A stretch of DNA of 64,000 nucleotides from Sphingobium sp. AP50 (lineage in GTDB: Bacteria > Pseudomonadota > Alphaproteobacteria > Sphingomonadales > Sphingomonadaceae): positions 118,501 through 182,500 of the forward strand of contig NZ_FNYZ01000011.1 of assembly GCF_900109095.1 (NCBI RefSeq), read 5' to 3'. The position numbers and the translations under genes were made by a program. A model generated the notes under the pieces. That model was given only the letters and a program-made list of their open reading frames with translations. It ran no database searches and was not told where the DNA came from. Positions 1 to 9,796 of the stretch are shown here, piece after piece; position 1 is the first letter of the stretch, and each line of letters starts with the position of its first letter.

Positions 1-763
1 CAGCAACGCACAGCTTGCGCCCGGTGGCCACCGCTACCTCGCCCAGCGTCTGCACGCGCGCGGCGTTCGACGCAAAGGTCGTCACCAGCACGCGCCCCTT
101 GGCGCTGGCGATAGTCTGCATCAGCCCTTCGCGCACGTCGCTTTCGGAGCCGCTGGCTTCGGGGTTGAAGACATTGGTGCTGTCGCACACCAGCGCCAGC
201 ACGCCTTCGTCGCCGATCGCGGTCAATTCCGCCGGGGTCGACGGTTGGCCAAGCAAAGGCTGCTCGTCCAGCTTCCAGTCGCCGGTGTGGAAGATGCGGC
301 CATGCGGCGTGTCGATCAGGACGGCATTGCCCTCCGGGATCGAATGGGCCAACGGCACATAACGGAAGCCGAACGGGCCGAGATTGAAGCTGCCTTCATT
401 CTCGATGACGTGCAGCTTGACGTCCTTAGTAAGGCCCTCTTCCTCCAGCTTCAGCCGGATCAGACCTGCGGTAAAGGGCGTAGCATAGAGCGGCACGCCC
501 AGATCGGCGGCCAGATAGGGGATGGCGCCGATATGATCTTCATGCCCATGCGTCAGCACGATACCGAGCAGGTCGTCCTTGCGTTCTTCGATGAAGGACA
601 GGTCGGGCAGGACCAGTTCCACGCCCGGATAGGCCGGATCGGCAAAGGTCAGGCCCAGATCGACCATCACCCATTTGCCCTGGCAACCGTATAGATTGAC
701 GTTCATGCCGATCTCGCCCGACCCGCCCAGGGCTAGAAAGAGCAGCTCATCCTTGGGTATCAT
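1..763 (-). CDS. rnj: Ribonuclease J, N-terminal part (runs off the window edge)
   Basis: Metallo-beta-lactamase-fold ribonuclease J, an RNA-processing and decay enzyme with endonuclease and 5'-3' exonuclease activity in this family. About 254 N-terminal residues are present; the frame is open to base 1, so the C-terminal part lies outside. The zinc-binding HxHxDH motif is visible as THGHEDHIGA, with H72, H74, D76 and H77. The opening segment with GGSGEIGMN is typical of RNase J. The ATG shares one base with the coaX stop (TAATG), indicating translational coupling. It is the last visible gene of the nuo-birA-coaX-rnj run. Family call is firm; the missing half cannot be checked. Confidence 0.9.
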   Translation of the reverse strand, partial: MIPKDELLFLALGGSGEIGMNVNLYGCQGKWVMVDLGLTFADPAYPGVELVLPDLSFIEERKDDLLGIVLTHGHEDHIGAIPYLAADLGVPLYATPFTAGLIRLKLEEEGLTKDVKLHVIENEGSFNLGPFGFRYVPLAHSIPEGNAVLIDTPHGRIFHTGDWKLDEQPLLGQPSTPAELTAIGDEGVLALVCDSTNVFNPEASGSESDVREGLMQTIASAKGRVLVTTFASNAARVQTLGEVAVATGRKLCVA

Positions 764-1542
764 TATGTTCTCAAACTCCGTTCGTACAACAGCGCCAATC
801 CCTGAATGGTCAGGTCCGGCGCGATCGCATCGAAAATATCACTATTGTCGTCAAAAAGGACGGCCAGGCCGCCCGTCGAAATTACCTTGGCCGGGCGGCC
901 GATTTCCGCGCGAATCCGCGCGACCAGCCCTTCCATCATGGCCACATAGCCCCAGAATACACCGATCTGCATCGCATCGACCGTGGTGCGCCCGATGACC
1001 GACCGGTTCTCCGGCGGCTCGATCGCGATCTTGGGCAGCTTCGCCGCCGCCGCGACCAGCGCATCCAGCGACAGGTTGATCCCCGCTGCGATGATGCCGC
1101 CTTTATAAGCGCCGCTATAATCCACCACGTCGAATGTGGTCGCCGTGCCGAAATCGATGACGATCAGATCGCCCGGATAAAGATGGTGGGCGGCGATGGC
1201 GTTTACAACCCGGTCCGCCCCCACCGACGCCGGCTCCGCCACGTCCAGTTCGATGCCCCAGTCGACCGGTGCTTGTCCCGCGACAAGGGCCGTGGTCTTG
1301 AAATATTTGTCGGCCAGCACCTGAAGATTATGGAGCGCCCGCGGCACCACTGTAGCGATGATGACGGCATCGACATCGGCCATCGCATAACCCTCCAGCT
1401 GGAGAAGCTGGTGCAGCCAGACCGCATATTCGTCCGCCGTGCGGCGCGGGTCCGTCGCGATCCGCCAGCGCGTGCGGATGTCCCGCCCGTCGAGCAGCGC
1501 AAAAACGACATTGGTGTTGCCCGCGTCGATCGCGAGAAGCAT
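763..1542 (-). CDS. coaX: Type III pantothenate kinase
   Basis: Phosphorylates pantothenate, the first committed step of coenzyme A synthesis. The 259-residue product has the usual CoaX length and an ASKHA fold signature: the phosphate-binding DAGNTN at residues 6-11, GADR at 108-111 and DFGTATTFD at 130-138. The start is the first in-frame ATG, ten bases after the birA stop. It sits between birA and rnj, an order I associate with sphingomonads. I saw no second pantothenate kinase in the window. Nothing appears truncated or unusual. Confidence 0.95.
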   Translation of the reverse strand: MLLAIDAGNTNVVFALLDGRDIRTRWRIATDPRRTADEYAVWLHQLLQLEGYAMADVDAVIIATVVPRALHNLQVLADKYFKTTALVAGQAPVDWGIELDVAEPASVGADRVVNAIAAHHLYPGDLIVIDFGTATTFDVVDYSGAYKGGIIAAGINLSLDALVAAAAKLPKIAIEPPENRSVIGRTTVDAMQIGVFWGYVAMMEGLVARIRAEIGRPAKVISTGGLAVLFDDNSDIFDAIAPDLTIQGLALLYERSLRT

Positions 1543-1552
1543 GGCCCGTCCT

Positions 1553-2260
1553 TCAGGTCAGAATGATGTCGCCGGCGTGAATGGCACGGCTATCGCCATT
1601 CGCCAAGCGCAGGATCAACATGCCTTGCCGGTCGAGCGTATCGAACTGGCCCTCGACCACCTCGCCATCCGGCTGAACCACCCGCATGGCGGTGCCGATA
1701 GGATGAGCATTCAGCAACCAATGGGCGCGAACGGGATCGAGCCCCTGCGCCCGCCAGATGCCGAGCCAATGGGCAAAAAGCTGCGCCAGCCGTTCGAGCA
1801 GCGCGCCAGCCTCCGCATCCTTGCTCCCCTGCCCGAACAGGCTGGTCACGGGGCGATCCAGATCGGTGGGATGATCGGTCACATTGATGCCGATGCCGAT
1901 GACGATGGCGTCGCCAACCCGCTCCAACAGGATGCCGGCGATCTTGGCGCCATCGACCAATATGTCATTGGGCCATTTGATCCGCGCCTGTCCGGCGCAG
2001 AGTGGCGCGACCAGCGCGTGGACCGCATTGGCGGCGACCAGCGCCAGCGTATGCGGCAGCGGATCGTGCGTGCCGATCCGGACCAGCGTGGAGCAATAGA
2101 GATTGCCGGTCGGGCTTTCCCAGACGCGGCCCAAGCGGCCCCGTCCTCCGGTCTGGCGGCCGGCGCGCAGCCAGCAGCCCTCCGATACACCTTGCTCCAC
2201 CAATGCGAACATGTCCGCATTGGTGGAGCCGGTTTCCTCTACGAAGAGAAGATTTGTCAG
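1553..2260 (-). CDS. birA: Biotin--[acetyl-CoA-carboxylase] ligase, probable CTG start
   Basis: Attaches biotin to the carboxyl carrier protein of acetyl-CoA carboxylase by way of biotinyl-AMP. Visible motifs, numbered from the proposed start, are the N-terminal ETGSTNAD segment at 9-16, the biotinyl-AMP loop GRGRLGR at 39-45 and KWPND at 95-99. No N-terminal helix-turn-helix is present, so it is the short non-regulatory class. The first ATG (2212) would remove the conserved ETGSTN segment. No ATG, GTG or TTG lies upstream in frame before nuoN coding, so I propose the CTG at 2260, which overlaps the nuoN stop as CTGA and gives 235 residues. Function is firm; the start is inferred. Confidence 0.88.
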   Translation of the reverse strand: MTNLLFVEETGSTNADMFALVEQGVSEGCWLRAGRQTGGRGRLGRVWESPTGNLYCSTLVRIGTHDPLPHTLALVAANAVHALVAPLCAGQARIKWPNDILVDGAKIAGILLERVGDAIVIGIGINVTDHPTDLDRPVTSLFGQGSKDAEAGALLERLAQLFAHWLGIWRAQGLDPVRAHWLLNAHPIGTAMRVVQPDGEVVEGQFDTLDRQGMLILRLANGDSRAIHAGDIILT

Positions 2261-3693
2261 AAGAGCGACGCCGCAGCGGCAGCGCTCGCCTGATCCAGTA
2301 CGGGGTTCAGCAGATAACCCAGCAGGATCACCACGGCACAGGCCGTCAGGATGACATTCTCAACCGCGCCGCCCTTCGCTTCGAAGCTGATGGTCGGCTC
2401 GTCGAAATACATCGTCTTGATGATCTTGAGATAATAGAAGGCGCCGATCACCGACATTGCGATACCGAATGCGGCCAATGCCGTCAGACCCGAAGCCACG
2501 GCGGCGTCGAACACCAGGAACTTTGCCCAGAAGCCGAACAGCGGCGGAATACCGGCCATCGAGAACATGAAGATGGCAAGCGCTGCGGCCAGTCCCTTGC
2601 GCGACTGCGACAGGCCAGCGAGGCTTGCGATCGCCTCGATCGGCTTGCCGTCCGCATCGCGCATCTGCAGGATGCAGGCGAACCCACCGATGGTCATGAC
2701 GACATAGATCGCCATATAGCTCATCGTCGCAGCAGCACCGGCGGGCGTGCCGCCGGCAAGACCGACCAGCGCGAAGCCGACATTGTTGATCGACGAATAG
2801 GCCATCAGGCGCTTGATGTTGGTCTGGCCGATAGCCGCAACCGCGCCAAACAGGATGGAAGCCAGCGCGACGAAGATCACGATCTGCTGCCAGTCCAGAC
2901 CGGCCGGACCCAGCGCCTCGATCGCGACACGAACGGTCAGGCCGATCGCAGCGACCTTGGGCGCGCTGCCGAAGAAGGCGGTTACCGGGGTCGGCGCACC
3001 TTCATAGACGTCGGGCGTCCACATGTGGAACGGTACGGCGCTGATCTTGAATGCCAGACCCGACAGCAGGAAGACGAGGCCGAACAGTTCGCCCTTCGAC
3101 ACGCCGTCGCCCATGGCAACCGCGATACCATCGAACGCGGTGGTGCCGGTGAAGCCATAGAGCAGCGCCGAGCCATAGAGCAGGATGCCGCTCGCCAGCG
3201 AACCGAGCACGAAATATTTCAGGCCCGCTTCGGAAGAGCGTTCGTCCTGGCGCATGAAGCTGGCCAGCACATAGGAGGCAAGGCTGTTCATCTCCAGGCC
3301 GACATAGAGCGTCAGCAGGTCGCCCGCGGACACCATCATGCCCATGCCGATGGCGGCGAACAGGATCAGCACCGGGTATTCGGGGCGAGGACGCCCGCCG
3401 ACCGAGAAGAAGCGCGGGGCCAGCAGGATCGCGGCGGCGGCCGCGACATAGATCAGGCCCTTGGCAAAGGCGGAGAAAGCATCGGCGCGAACCAGACCGT
3501 CAAAGGCGTCCGGGCCGTGAGCCAGCGAGCAAGGCAGAGCCAGACCCGCACCGATCAGGACCAGAACCGAGAGCCAGTTTACCAGCCGGGCCGAATTGTC
3601 ACCGCCGAAAGCGGCGACAAGCATCAGGATCAGGCCACCCGCCGTCAGGGTGAGTTCCGGCAGGACCGCCAGAAGGGAAGCGGAGTCAATCAT
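2257..3693 (-). CDS. nuoN: NADH-quinone oxidoreductase subunit N
   Basis: Antiporter-like membrane subunit of respiratory complex I, one of three large proton-channel subunits with NuoL and NuoM. The 478-residue product is hydrophobic throughout and matches the usual family length of about 14 membrane helices. The central stretch with QTNIKRLMAYSSINNVGF is the family hallmark around the broken helix. The stop of nuoM shares a base with its ATG, and its own stop overlaps the proposed birA start, so it links the complex I operon to the cofactor genes downstream. Confidence 0.97.
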   Translation of the reverse strand: MIDSASLLAVLPELTLTAGGLILMLVAAFGGDNSARLVNWLSVLVLIGAGLALPCSLAHGPDAFDGLVRADAFSAFAKGLIYVAAAAAILLAPRFFSVGGRPRPEYPVLILFAAIGMGMMVSAGDLLTLYVGLEMNSLASYVLASFMRQDERSSEAGLKYFVLGSLASGILLYGSALLYGFTGTTAFDGIAVAMGDGVSKGELFGLVFLLSGLAFKISAVPFHMWTPDVYEGAPTPVTAFFGSAPKVAAIGLTVRVAIEALGPAGLDWQQIVIFVALASILFGAVAAIGQTNIKRLMAYSSINNVGFALVGLAGGTPAGAAATMSYMAIYVVMTIGGFACILQMRDADGKPIEAIASLAGLSQSRKGLAAALAIFMFSMAGIPPLFGFWAKFLVFDAAVASGLTALAAFGIAMSVIGAFYYLKIIKTMYFDEPTISFEAKGGAVENVILTACAVVILLGYLLNPVLDQASAAAAASLF

Positions 3694-5240
3694 CAGTGCG
3701 CCTCCCCGTGCGCGGCAGCTTCTTCGTGATGGCCCTCGCCCGCAGGCTTGGGCGCACCCATCTTGATCTTGGAATCTCCTGCGGGAGCCGCAGGGGCGAG
3801 ACGCGCTTCAAGCGCATGGATGTCGGCGCGCATCGGAGCCAGGAAGCTCTCGGGATAGACGCCCATCCACAGGGTGGCCGCAGCCAGCGGTGCCAGCAGA
3901 GCGATTTCACGCACCGACAGGTCGGGCATCGCGGCGGCATCGGCATTCACCTGATCGCCGTAACAGATGCGGCGATAGAGGTAGAGCATATAGGCCGCAC
4001 CCAGGATGATGCCGGTGGTGGCGACCAGCGCGACCCAGCTCGAAGCCTGATAGATGCCCATCAGCGACAGGAATTCGCCGACGAAGTTGGACGTGCCCGG
4101 CAGACCGACCGAAGCCATCGTGAACAGCAGGAACAGCACCGCATATTTGGGCATGTTGATGCTGAGGCCGCCATAGCGGTTGATCTCACGGGTGTGCAGG
4201 CGGTCATAGATGACGCCGACGCACAGGAACAGCGCGCCCGACACCAGACCATGGCCCAGCATGACCATCATCGACCCTTCGATGCCCGCCTGATTGAAGG
4301 CGAACAGGCCGACGGTCACGATCGCCATATGCGCGACCGACGAATAGGCGATCAGCTTCTTCATGTCCGACTGAACGAGGGCAACGAGGCTGGTATAGAC
4401 CACCGCGACCATCGACAGACCCCAGACAAGCCAGGCGAACTGGGCCGAGGCTTCCGGGAACATCGGCAGCGAGAAGCGGATGAAGCCATAGCCACCCATC
4501 TTCAGCAGCACGCCAGCCAGAATGACCGAACCGGCGGTCGGCGCCTGAACGTGCGCGTCGGGCAACCAGGTGTGGACCGGCCACATCGGCATCTTCACCG
4601 CGAAGCTGGCAAAGAAGGCGAGCCACAACCAGGTCTGGACATGCGGATCGAAATTATAGCCCATCAGGACCGGAATTTCGGTCGTGCCGGCTTCATGCAC
4701 CATCCACATCATCGCGATCAGCATCAGGACCGAGCCGAGCAGCGTGTAGAGGAAGAATTTGTACGAAGCGTAGATACGATCCGCGCCGCCCCAGATGCCG
4801 ATCACCAGATACATGGGGATCAGGCCGGCTTCGAACATGATGTAGAAGAGGTAGAGATCCTGCGCCGCGAAGACGCCGATCATCAGCACCTCCATCAGCA
4901 GGAACGCCGCCATATATTCCGGCACACGCTTCTGAATGGCTTCCCAGCTTGCGCCGATACAGATCGGCATCAGGAAGACGGTGAGCGCGATCAGCATCAG
5001 GGCGATGCCGTCGATACCCAGCGCCCAGGCAAAGCGCCCGAAGATGGGATAATATTCCTGGAACTGCCATTGCAGCCCGCCCTGGTCGAAATTCACCCAG
5101 AGCGCGATGCCCAGCACCAGATCGACCAGCGTGGCGATCAGGGCTATCCAGCGCGCGCCACTGGCGCCTGCGAAGAGACAGGCGATGGCCCCGGCCATCG
5201 GCACTGCCATCATCAGGGAAAGGATGGGGAAGCCGTCCAT
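3693..5240 (-). CDS. nuoM: NADH-quinone oxidoreductase subunit M
   Basis: Antiporter-like proton-pumping subunit of complex I in the inner membrane. The 515-residue product has the expected length, the FEAGLIPMYLVIGIWGG segment carrying the conserved helix-5 glutamate, and the SDMKKLIAYSSVAHM segment near the discontinuous helix. The C-terminal tail is hydrophilic, rich in Ala, Pro and His, and probably cytoplasmic. The gene touches nuoL upstream and nuoN downstream by one base each, indicating coupled translation in the nuo operon. Confidence 0.97.
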   Translation of the reverse strand: MDGFPILSLMMAVPMAGAIACLFAGASGARWIALIATLVDLVLGIALWVNFDQGGLQWQFQEYYPIFGRFAWALGIDGIALMLIALTVFLMPICIGASWEAIQKRVPEYMAAFLLMEVLMIGVFAAQDLYLFYIMFEAGLIPMYLVIGIWGGADRIYASYKFFLYTLLGSVLMLIAMMWMVHEAGTTEIPVLMGYNFDPHVQTWLWLAFFASFAVKMPMWPVHTWLPDAHVQAPTAGSVILAGVLLKMGGYGFIRFSLPMFPEASAQFAWLVWGLSMVAVVYTSLVALVQSDMKKLIAYSSVAHMAIVTVGLFAFNQAGIEGSMMVMLGHGLVSGALFLCVGVIYDRLHTREINRYGGLSINMPKYAVLFLLFTMASVGLPGTSNFVGEFLSLMGIYQASSWVALVATTGIILGAAYMLYLYRRICYGDQVNADAAAMPDLSVREIALLAPLAAATLWMGVYPESFLAPMRADIHALEARLAPAAPAGDSKIKMGAPKPAGEGHHEEAAAHGEAH

Positions 5241-7315
5241 TATCGTGTCATCGCCCAGGTTGCAGCCGCGGCGAGCCCGATGAGCATCACCAGCGCATAG
5301 GTGTAGAGGTAGCCGGACTGAAGCCGACGGGTGATCTTGTTGCCCTGCACGACCAGAGCAGCCAGCCCGTTGGGGCCGAAGCGGTCGATGAAGCCGACGT
5401 CACCAAACTTCCAGAAGAAGCGCCCGATGGCGAAGGCAGGCTTGACGAACAGGAAGTTGTACAGCTCGTCGAAGTACCACTTGTTCAGCAGGAACTGGTA
5501 CAGGGCACCGAAGGTCGCGACGAAGCGCTGCGGCCAGTCGGTATTCTTGATGTAGGCCAGCCATGCGATCAGCAGACCGGTCAGCATCACGGTGAACGGA
5601 CCGAACTTGACCCAGGTCGGCACTTCATGCGCCGCATGCATCAGGTGGCTGTCGAAGAAGAGCGCGCCCTTCCAGAATTCCACGCCACCTTCCGGACCGA
5701 TGAACTGGTCGTGGAAGACGAAGCCGGCGAACACCGCCCCCAGGCTGAGCACCAGCAGCGGCACCAGCATGACCAGCGGGCTTTCGTGCGGGTGATACCC
5801 GCCCGTGCCATCGCCTGCATCATGGGCATGATGATCGTCATGACCGTGACCATGATCATGGGCGGCATGCGCATGATCGTCATGGCCGTGATCGTCATGA
5901 CCATGGCCATGGGCGTCATGCAGCGCATGCTGGATATGTTCGGACTGGGTCCAGCGCGGCTTGCCGAAGAAGGTGAGGAACACCAGGCGCCAGCTGTAGA
6001 AGCTGGTCAGCAGCGCGGCGAACACGCCGACATAATAGGCGCCAACGCCCGGGCCACCGGCCGCGAAGGCCGCTTCAAGGATGCCGTCCTTCGAATAGAA
6101 GCCGGCAAAACCGACGCCCACCAGCGGGATACCGACGCCAGTGATGGCAAGGGTGCCCAGCGTCATCGTCCAGAAGGTGATCGGGATGCTCTTACGCAGG
6201 CCACCATAATAACGCATGTCCTGCTCATGGTGCATCGCATGGATGACCGAGCCGGCGCCCAGGAACAGCAGCGCCTTGAAGAAAGCGTGCGTGAACAGGT
6301 GGAACATCGCCGCGCCATAGGCGCCAACCCCCGCCGCGAAGAACATATAGCCCAGTTGCGAACAGGTCGAATAGGCGATCACGCGCTTGATGTCGGTCTG
6401 CACCGTGCCGACGGTAGCCGCGAACAGACAGGTCGCGGCACCGACATAGGTGACGACATGCATCGCCGTTTCCGACGTTTCGAACATGGGCGACAGGCGG
6501 CAGACCATGAAGACGCCGGCGGTGACCATGGTCGCCGCGTGGATCAGCGCCGACACCGGGGTCGGGCCTTCCATCGCGTCCGGCAACCAGGTGTGCAGGC
6601 CAAGCTGCGCCGACTTGCCCATGGCGCCGACGAACAGCAGCAGGCAGAGCACGGTCATGGTGTCGAAACGATAGCCGAGGAAACCAATGGTCGAACCGGC
6701 CATCGAAGGCGCGGCGGCCAGGATTTCCGGGATCGAGATGGTGTTGAACACCAGATAGGTGCCGAAAATACCCATCATGAAGCCAAGGTCGCCGACGCGG
6801 TTGACAACGAATGCCTTAATCGCGGCCGCGTTTGCACTCGGCTTACGGAACCAGAAACCGATCAGCAGGTACGAGGCCAGACCCACGCCTTCCCAGCCGA
6901 AGAACATCTGAAGCAGATTGTTCGCGGTCACGAGCATCAGCATCGCGAAGGTGAAGAGCGAGAGATAGGCGAAGAAGCGCGGCTGATCCGGCTCTTCGTC
7001 CATATAGCCCCAGCTATAGAGGTGGACGAGGCTGGAAACGCTGGTGATGACCACCAGCATGACCGCCGTCATCGTATCGACGCGCAGCGCCCACTGGGCA
7101 TCGAAGCTGCCGCTTTCGATCCAGGTGAACAGCGGCGTCACCGTCGCTTCGGCATGGCCGGTCAGGAAAGGAATGAAGGTCACCCAGCTCAGCGCGCAAG
7201 CAATGAACAGCGCGCCGGTCGTGACGATCTTTGCGGGCAGCTTGCCAAGGGCCTTGTTGCCAAGGCCGGCAATGGCAGCAGCCAGCAGCGGAAGAAGGAC
7301 GATATACTGAATCAT
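5240..7315 (-). CDS. nuoL: NADH-quinone oxidoreductase subunit L, with a His-rich loop
   Basis: Distal proton-pumping subunit of complex I, carrying the long amphipathic helix that runs along the membrane arm. The 691 residues match the family. [15 protein letters not shown] and [19 protein letters not shown] are conserved antiporter-fold segments. Between hydrophobic segments, at about residues 460-510, there is a low-complexity insertion dominated by His and Asp in the pattern [11 protein letters not shown]. Its role is unknown; metal binding is a possibility by composition only. The gene overlaps nuoM by one base and follows nuoK by ten. Confidence 0.97.
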   Translation of the reverse strand: MIQYIVLLPLLAAAIAGLGNKALGKLPAKIVTTGALFIACALSWVTFIPFLTGHAEATVTPLFTWIESGSFDAQWALRVDTMTAVMLVVITSVSSLVHLYSWGYMDEEPDQPRFFAYLSLFTFAMLMLVTANNLLQMFFGWEGVGLASYLLIGFWFRKPSANAAAIKAFVVNRVGDLGFMMGIFGTYLVFNTISIPEILAAAPSMAGSTIGFLGYRFDTMTVLCLLLFVGAMGKSAQLGLHTWLPDAMEGPTPVSALIHAATMVTAGVFMVCRLSPMFETSETAMHVVTYVGAATCLFAATVGTVQTDIKRVIAYSTCSQLGYMFFAAGVGAYGAAMFHLFTHAFFKALLFLGAGSVIHAMHHEQDMRYYGGLRKSIPITFWTMTLGTLAITGVGIPLVGVGFAGFYSKDGILEAAFAAGGPGVGAYYVGVFAALLTSFYSWRLVFLTFFGKPRWTQSEHIQHALHDAHGHGHDDHGHDDHAHAAHDHGHGHDDHHAHDAGDGTGGYHPHESPLVMLVPLLVLSLGAVFAGFVFHDQFIGPEGGVEFWKGALFFDSHLMHAAHEVPTWVKFGPFTVMLTGLLIAWLAYIKNTDWPQRFVATFGALYQFLLNKWYFDELYNFLFVKPAFAIGRFFWKFGDVGFIDRFGPNGLAALVVQGNKITRRLQSGYLYTYALVMLIGLAAAATWAMTR

Positions 7316-7325
7316 GTCAGGAGGC

Positions 7326-7631
7326 TCAGCCCTTCATCCGGTTGACATCGTCGACGGCGATGGTGCCGCGACCACGGAAGTAAATGACGAGGATGGCGAG
7401 GCCGATGGCCGCTTCACCCGCCGCGACGGTCAGCACGAACATCGAGAAGACCTGGCCCACCAAATCGCCCAGGAAGGCGCTGAAGGCGACGAGGTTGATG
7501 TTCACGCTGAGGAGGATCAGCTCGATCGCCATCAGGATGATGATGACATTCTTGCGGTTGATGAAGATGCCCAGCACCCCCATCACGAAGAGGATGGCGC
7601 TGACCACCATATAATGTTGAAGGCCGATCAC
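7326..7631 (-). CDS. nuoK: NADH-quinone oxidoreductase subunit K
   Basis: Small three-helix membrane subunit of complex I, part of the proton-transfer chain between the quinone site and the antiporter-like subunits. The 101-residue length is typical. The conserved helix-2 segment [18 protein letters not shown] contains one of the family's membrane glutamates, and [12 protein letters not shown] contains the second. Its ATG overlaps the nuoJ stop by four bases (ATGA), a standard coupling arrangement. Confidence 0.97.
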   Translation of the reverse strand: MIGLQHYMVVSAILFVMGVLGIFINRKNVIIILMAIELILLSVNINLVAFSAFLGDLVGQVFSMFVLTVAAGEAAIGLAILVIYFRGRGTIAVDDVNRMKG

Positions 7632-8239
7632 AGCTCCACCCCCTGCCCTACGGGCTGATTGATGTTGCGCACGGCGTCCTGCGGACGACGGCGGTTCTGC
7701 TTGGCGACATTCTGGCCCTTCACGCCACCCCGTGCCCGATGCGTCAGGACGATCGCACCGATCATCGCAACCAGCAGGACAATGCCTGCCGCTTCGAACA
7801 GGAAGATATAGCGGGTGTAGAGAAGGCCACCGATCGCCTGGATATTGCTCAGTTCCGGGTTAACCGGCGCGGCACGCTGCGCCAGTTCGATCGGACCGAC
7901 GCTCCACAGGCCGATGCCAAGGACGATTTCCGCCAGCAGCACCGCCGCGATCAGCAGGCCGAAGGGCAGATAGCTGACGAAACCGGCGCGCAGTTCGGCG
8001 AAGTCGATGTCGAGCATCATGACGACGAACAGGAACAGCACCGCGACCGCACCGACATAGACGATGACAAGCAGCATCGCGATGAATTCGGCGCCGAGCA
8101 GGATCATCAGACCGGCAGCGTTGAAGAAGGCCAGGATCAGCCAGAGGACCGAATGGACCGGGTTGCGCGACAATATCGTGAGCGCGCCGCTGCTCACCAC
8201 CAAAATGGCGAACAGGTAGAAGGCGAGGACGTGGATCAC
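7628..8239 (-). CDS. nuoJ: NADH-quinone oxidoreductase subunit J
   Basis: Membrane subunit of complex I next to NuoA, NuoH and NuoK. The 203-residue product has about five hydrophobic segments. The conserved [20 protein letters not shown] segment carries the pi-bulge helix of this family. After the last membrane helix a basic tail of about 35 residues ([13 protein letters not shown] and on) probably lies in the cytoplasm. There are 29 bases between the nuoI stop and its start. Confidence 0.96.
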   Translation of the reverse strand: MIHVLAFYLFAILVVSSGALTILSRNPVHSVLWLILAFFNAAGLMILLGAEFIAMLLVIVYVGAVAVLFLFVVMMLDIDFAELRAGFVSYLPFGLLIAAVLLAEIVLGIGLWSVGPIELAQRAAPVNPELSNIQAIGGLLYTRYIFLFEAAGIVLLVAMIGAIVLTHRARGGVKGQNVAKQNRRRPQDAVRNINQPVGQGVEL

Positions 8240-8268
8240 AGGTTCATATTCCCTTTGACGCCGGCGGC

Positions 8269-8754
8269 TTAACGATAGGGTGCATCAGCGGCAAGGTTCG
8301 CGGCGATAGCACGCTCCCACTTGTCACCGTTTTCCAGGAGCTTGGCCTTGTCGTAGATCAGCTCCTCGCGGGTTTCGGTCGCGAACTCGAAGTTCGGGCC
8401 TTCCACGACCGCATCCACCGGGCAGGCTTCCTGACAGAAGCCGCAATAGATGCACTTGGTCATGTCGATGTCATAGCGCGTGGTACGGCGGCTGCCATCG
8501 TCGCGCGGCTGCGCCTCGATGGTGATCGCCTGCGCCGGACAGATGGCCTCGCACAGTTTGCACGCGATGCAGCGCTCTTCCCCATTGGGATAGCGGCGCA
8601 GCGCATGTTCACCACGGAAACGCGGCGAAATCGGGTTCTTCTCATAGGGATAGTTGATCGTCGCCTTGGGCTTGAAGAAATACTTCAAGGTCAACCAATG
8701 CGCCTTCACGAACTCCCAGAGGGTGAAGCTTTTGACGTAATAGCCAAGGCTCAT
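8269..8754 (-). CDS. nuoI: NADH-quinone oxidoreductase subunit I
   Basis: Peripheral-arm iron-sulfur subunit of complex I carrying two 4Fe-4S clusters (N6a, N6b) that pass electrons toward NuoB. Both CxxCxxCxxxCP motifs are intact: C62, C65, C68, C72 and C101, C104, C107, C111. The 161-residue length and the amphipathic N-terminus match the alphaproteobacterial and mitochondrial TYKY type. A single base separates it from nuoH. Confidence 0.97.
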   Translation of the reverse strand: MSLGYYVKSFTLWEFVKAHWLTLKYFFKPKATINYPYEKNPISPRFRGEHALRRYPNGEERCIACKLCEAICPAQAITIEAQPRDDGSRRTTRYDIDMTKCIYCGFCQEACPVDAVVEGPNFEFATETREELIYDKAKLLENGDKWERAIAANLAADAPYR

Positions 8755-8755
8755 G

Positions 8756-9796
8756 TCACGAATACCTTGTCAGCATGAGGAAGCCCGAAACCAGGAAGAC
8801 GAACAACAGCGACGTCGGCAGGAAGATTTTCCAGCCCAGCCGCATCAGCTGGTCATAGCGGTAGCGGGGCACCGTCGCCTTCACCCAGGAGAAGACGAAG
8901 AAGAAGAAGGCCATCTTGAGCAGCAGCCAGATGATACCCGGCACGCAGTAAAGCGGCGCCCAGTCGAACGGCGGCAGATAACCGCCCCAGAACAGGATCG
9001 CGTTCAGGCCGCACATCAGGATGACGTTGGCATATTCGCCAAGCCAGAAGAGCGCGAAGGCCATGGACGAATATTCGGTCTGGTAACCCGCGACGAGTTC
9101 CGATTCCGCTTCGGTCAGATCGAACGGCGCACGCGCCGTTTCCGCCAGAGCCGAAATCAGGAACATGATCGCCATCGGAAACAGCAACGGGTTGATGAAG
9201 TTGCCGTTGACGAAGCCGTAATAGCCCTTCTGGCTTTCCACGATCGCCGACATGTTGAAGCTGCCAGCCCACAGGACCACGGTAATCAGGATGAAGCCGA
9301 TCGAGACTTCATAGCTGATCATCTGCGCGCTGGCGCGGATCGCGGAGTAGAAGGGGTATTTGGAGTTGGATGCCCAACCCGACAGGATCACGCCATAAAC
9401 GCCGAGCGACGAGATGGCGAGAATGTAGAGCAGGCCGACATTGATGTTGGACACCATCACACCAACGCCGAAGGGGATGACGGCCCAGGCCATCAGCGCG
9501 ACGGTGAAGGTGATGATCGGCGCGATCAGGAACAGGGCCTTGTTCGACGCCGAAGGAACGATGGTTTCCTGAAGGAAGACCTTCAGACCGTCCGCGAAAG
9601 ACTGGAGCAGACCCAGCGGGCCGACAACGTTGGGACCACGGCGCAGCGCCATGGCGGCCCAGATCTTGCGGTCAACATAGATGATCATGGCAACCGCCAG
9701 CATCAGCGGCAGCGCGATGACCAGAATGCCAATGACGGTGGAGAGCAGCCAGGCGCCTTCGAACGGCAGGCCCAGGCCTTGGAAGAAAGCGGTCAC
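8756..9796 (-). CDS. nuoH: NADH-quinone oxidoreductase subunit H
   Basis: Membrane subunit forming much of the quinone-binding chamber at the junction of the two arms of complex I. The 346-residue product has eight or so hydrophobic segments. Family landmarks are [14 protein letters not shown] near residue 55, [20 protein letters not shown], and [20 protein letters not shown] with its acidic residues facing the quinone cavity. The start overlaps the nuoG stop by four bases. Confidence 0.97.
   Translation of the reverse strand: MTAFFQGLGLPFEGAWLLSTVIGILVIALPLMLAVAMIIYVDRKIWAAMALRRGPNVVGPLGLLQSFADGLKVFLQETIVPSASNKALFLIAPIITFTVALMAWAVIPFGVGVMVSNINVGLLYILAISSLGVYGVILSGWASNSKYPFYSAIRASAQMISYEVSIGFILITVVLWAGSFNMSAIVESQKGYYGFVNGNFINPLLFPMAIMFLISALAETARAPFDLTEAESELVAGYQTEYSSMAFALFWLGEYANVILMCGLNAILFWGGYLPPFDWAPLYCVPGIIWLLLKMAFFFFVFSWVKATVPRYRYDQLMRLGWKIFLPTSLLFVFLVSGFLMLTRYS

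Noticed and set aside
2002..3729. Plus-strand open frames opposite nuo genes (also 3696-5300, 5627-7345 and 9823-12078).
   Set aside because: Typical antisense shadows of GC-rich coding DNA; composition is His/Arg/Gln/Asp-rich and the minus-strand nuo genes are unmistakable.
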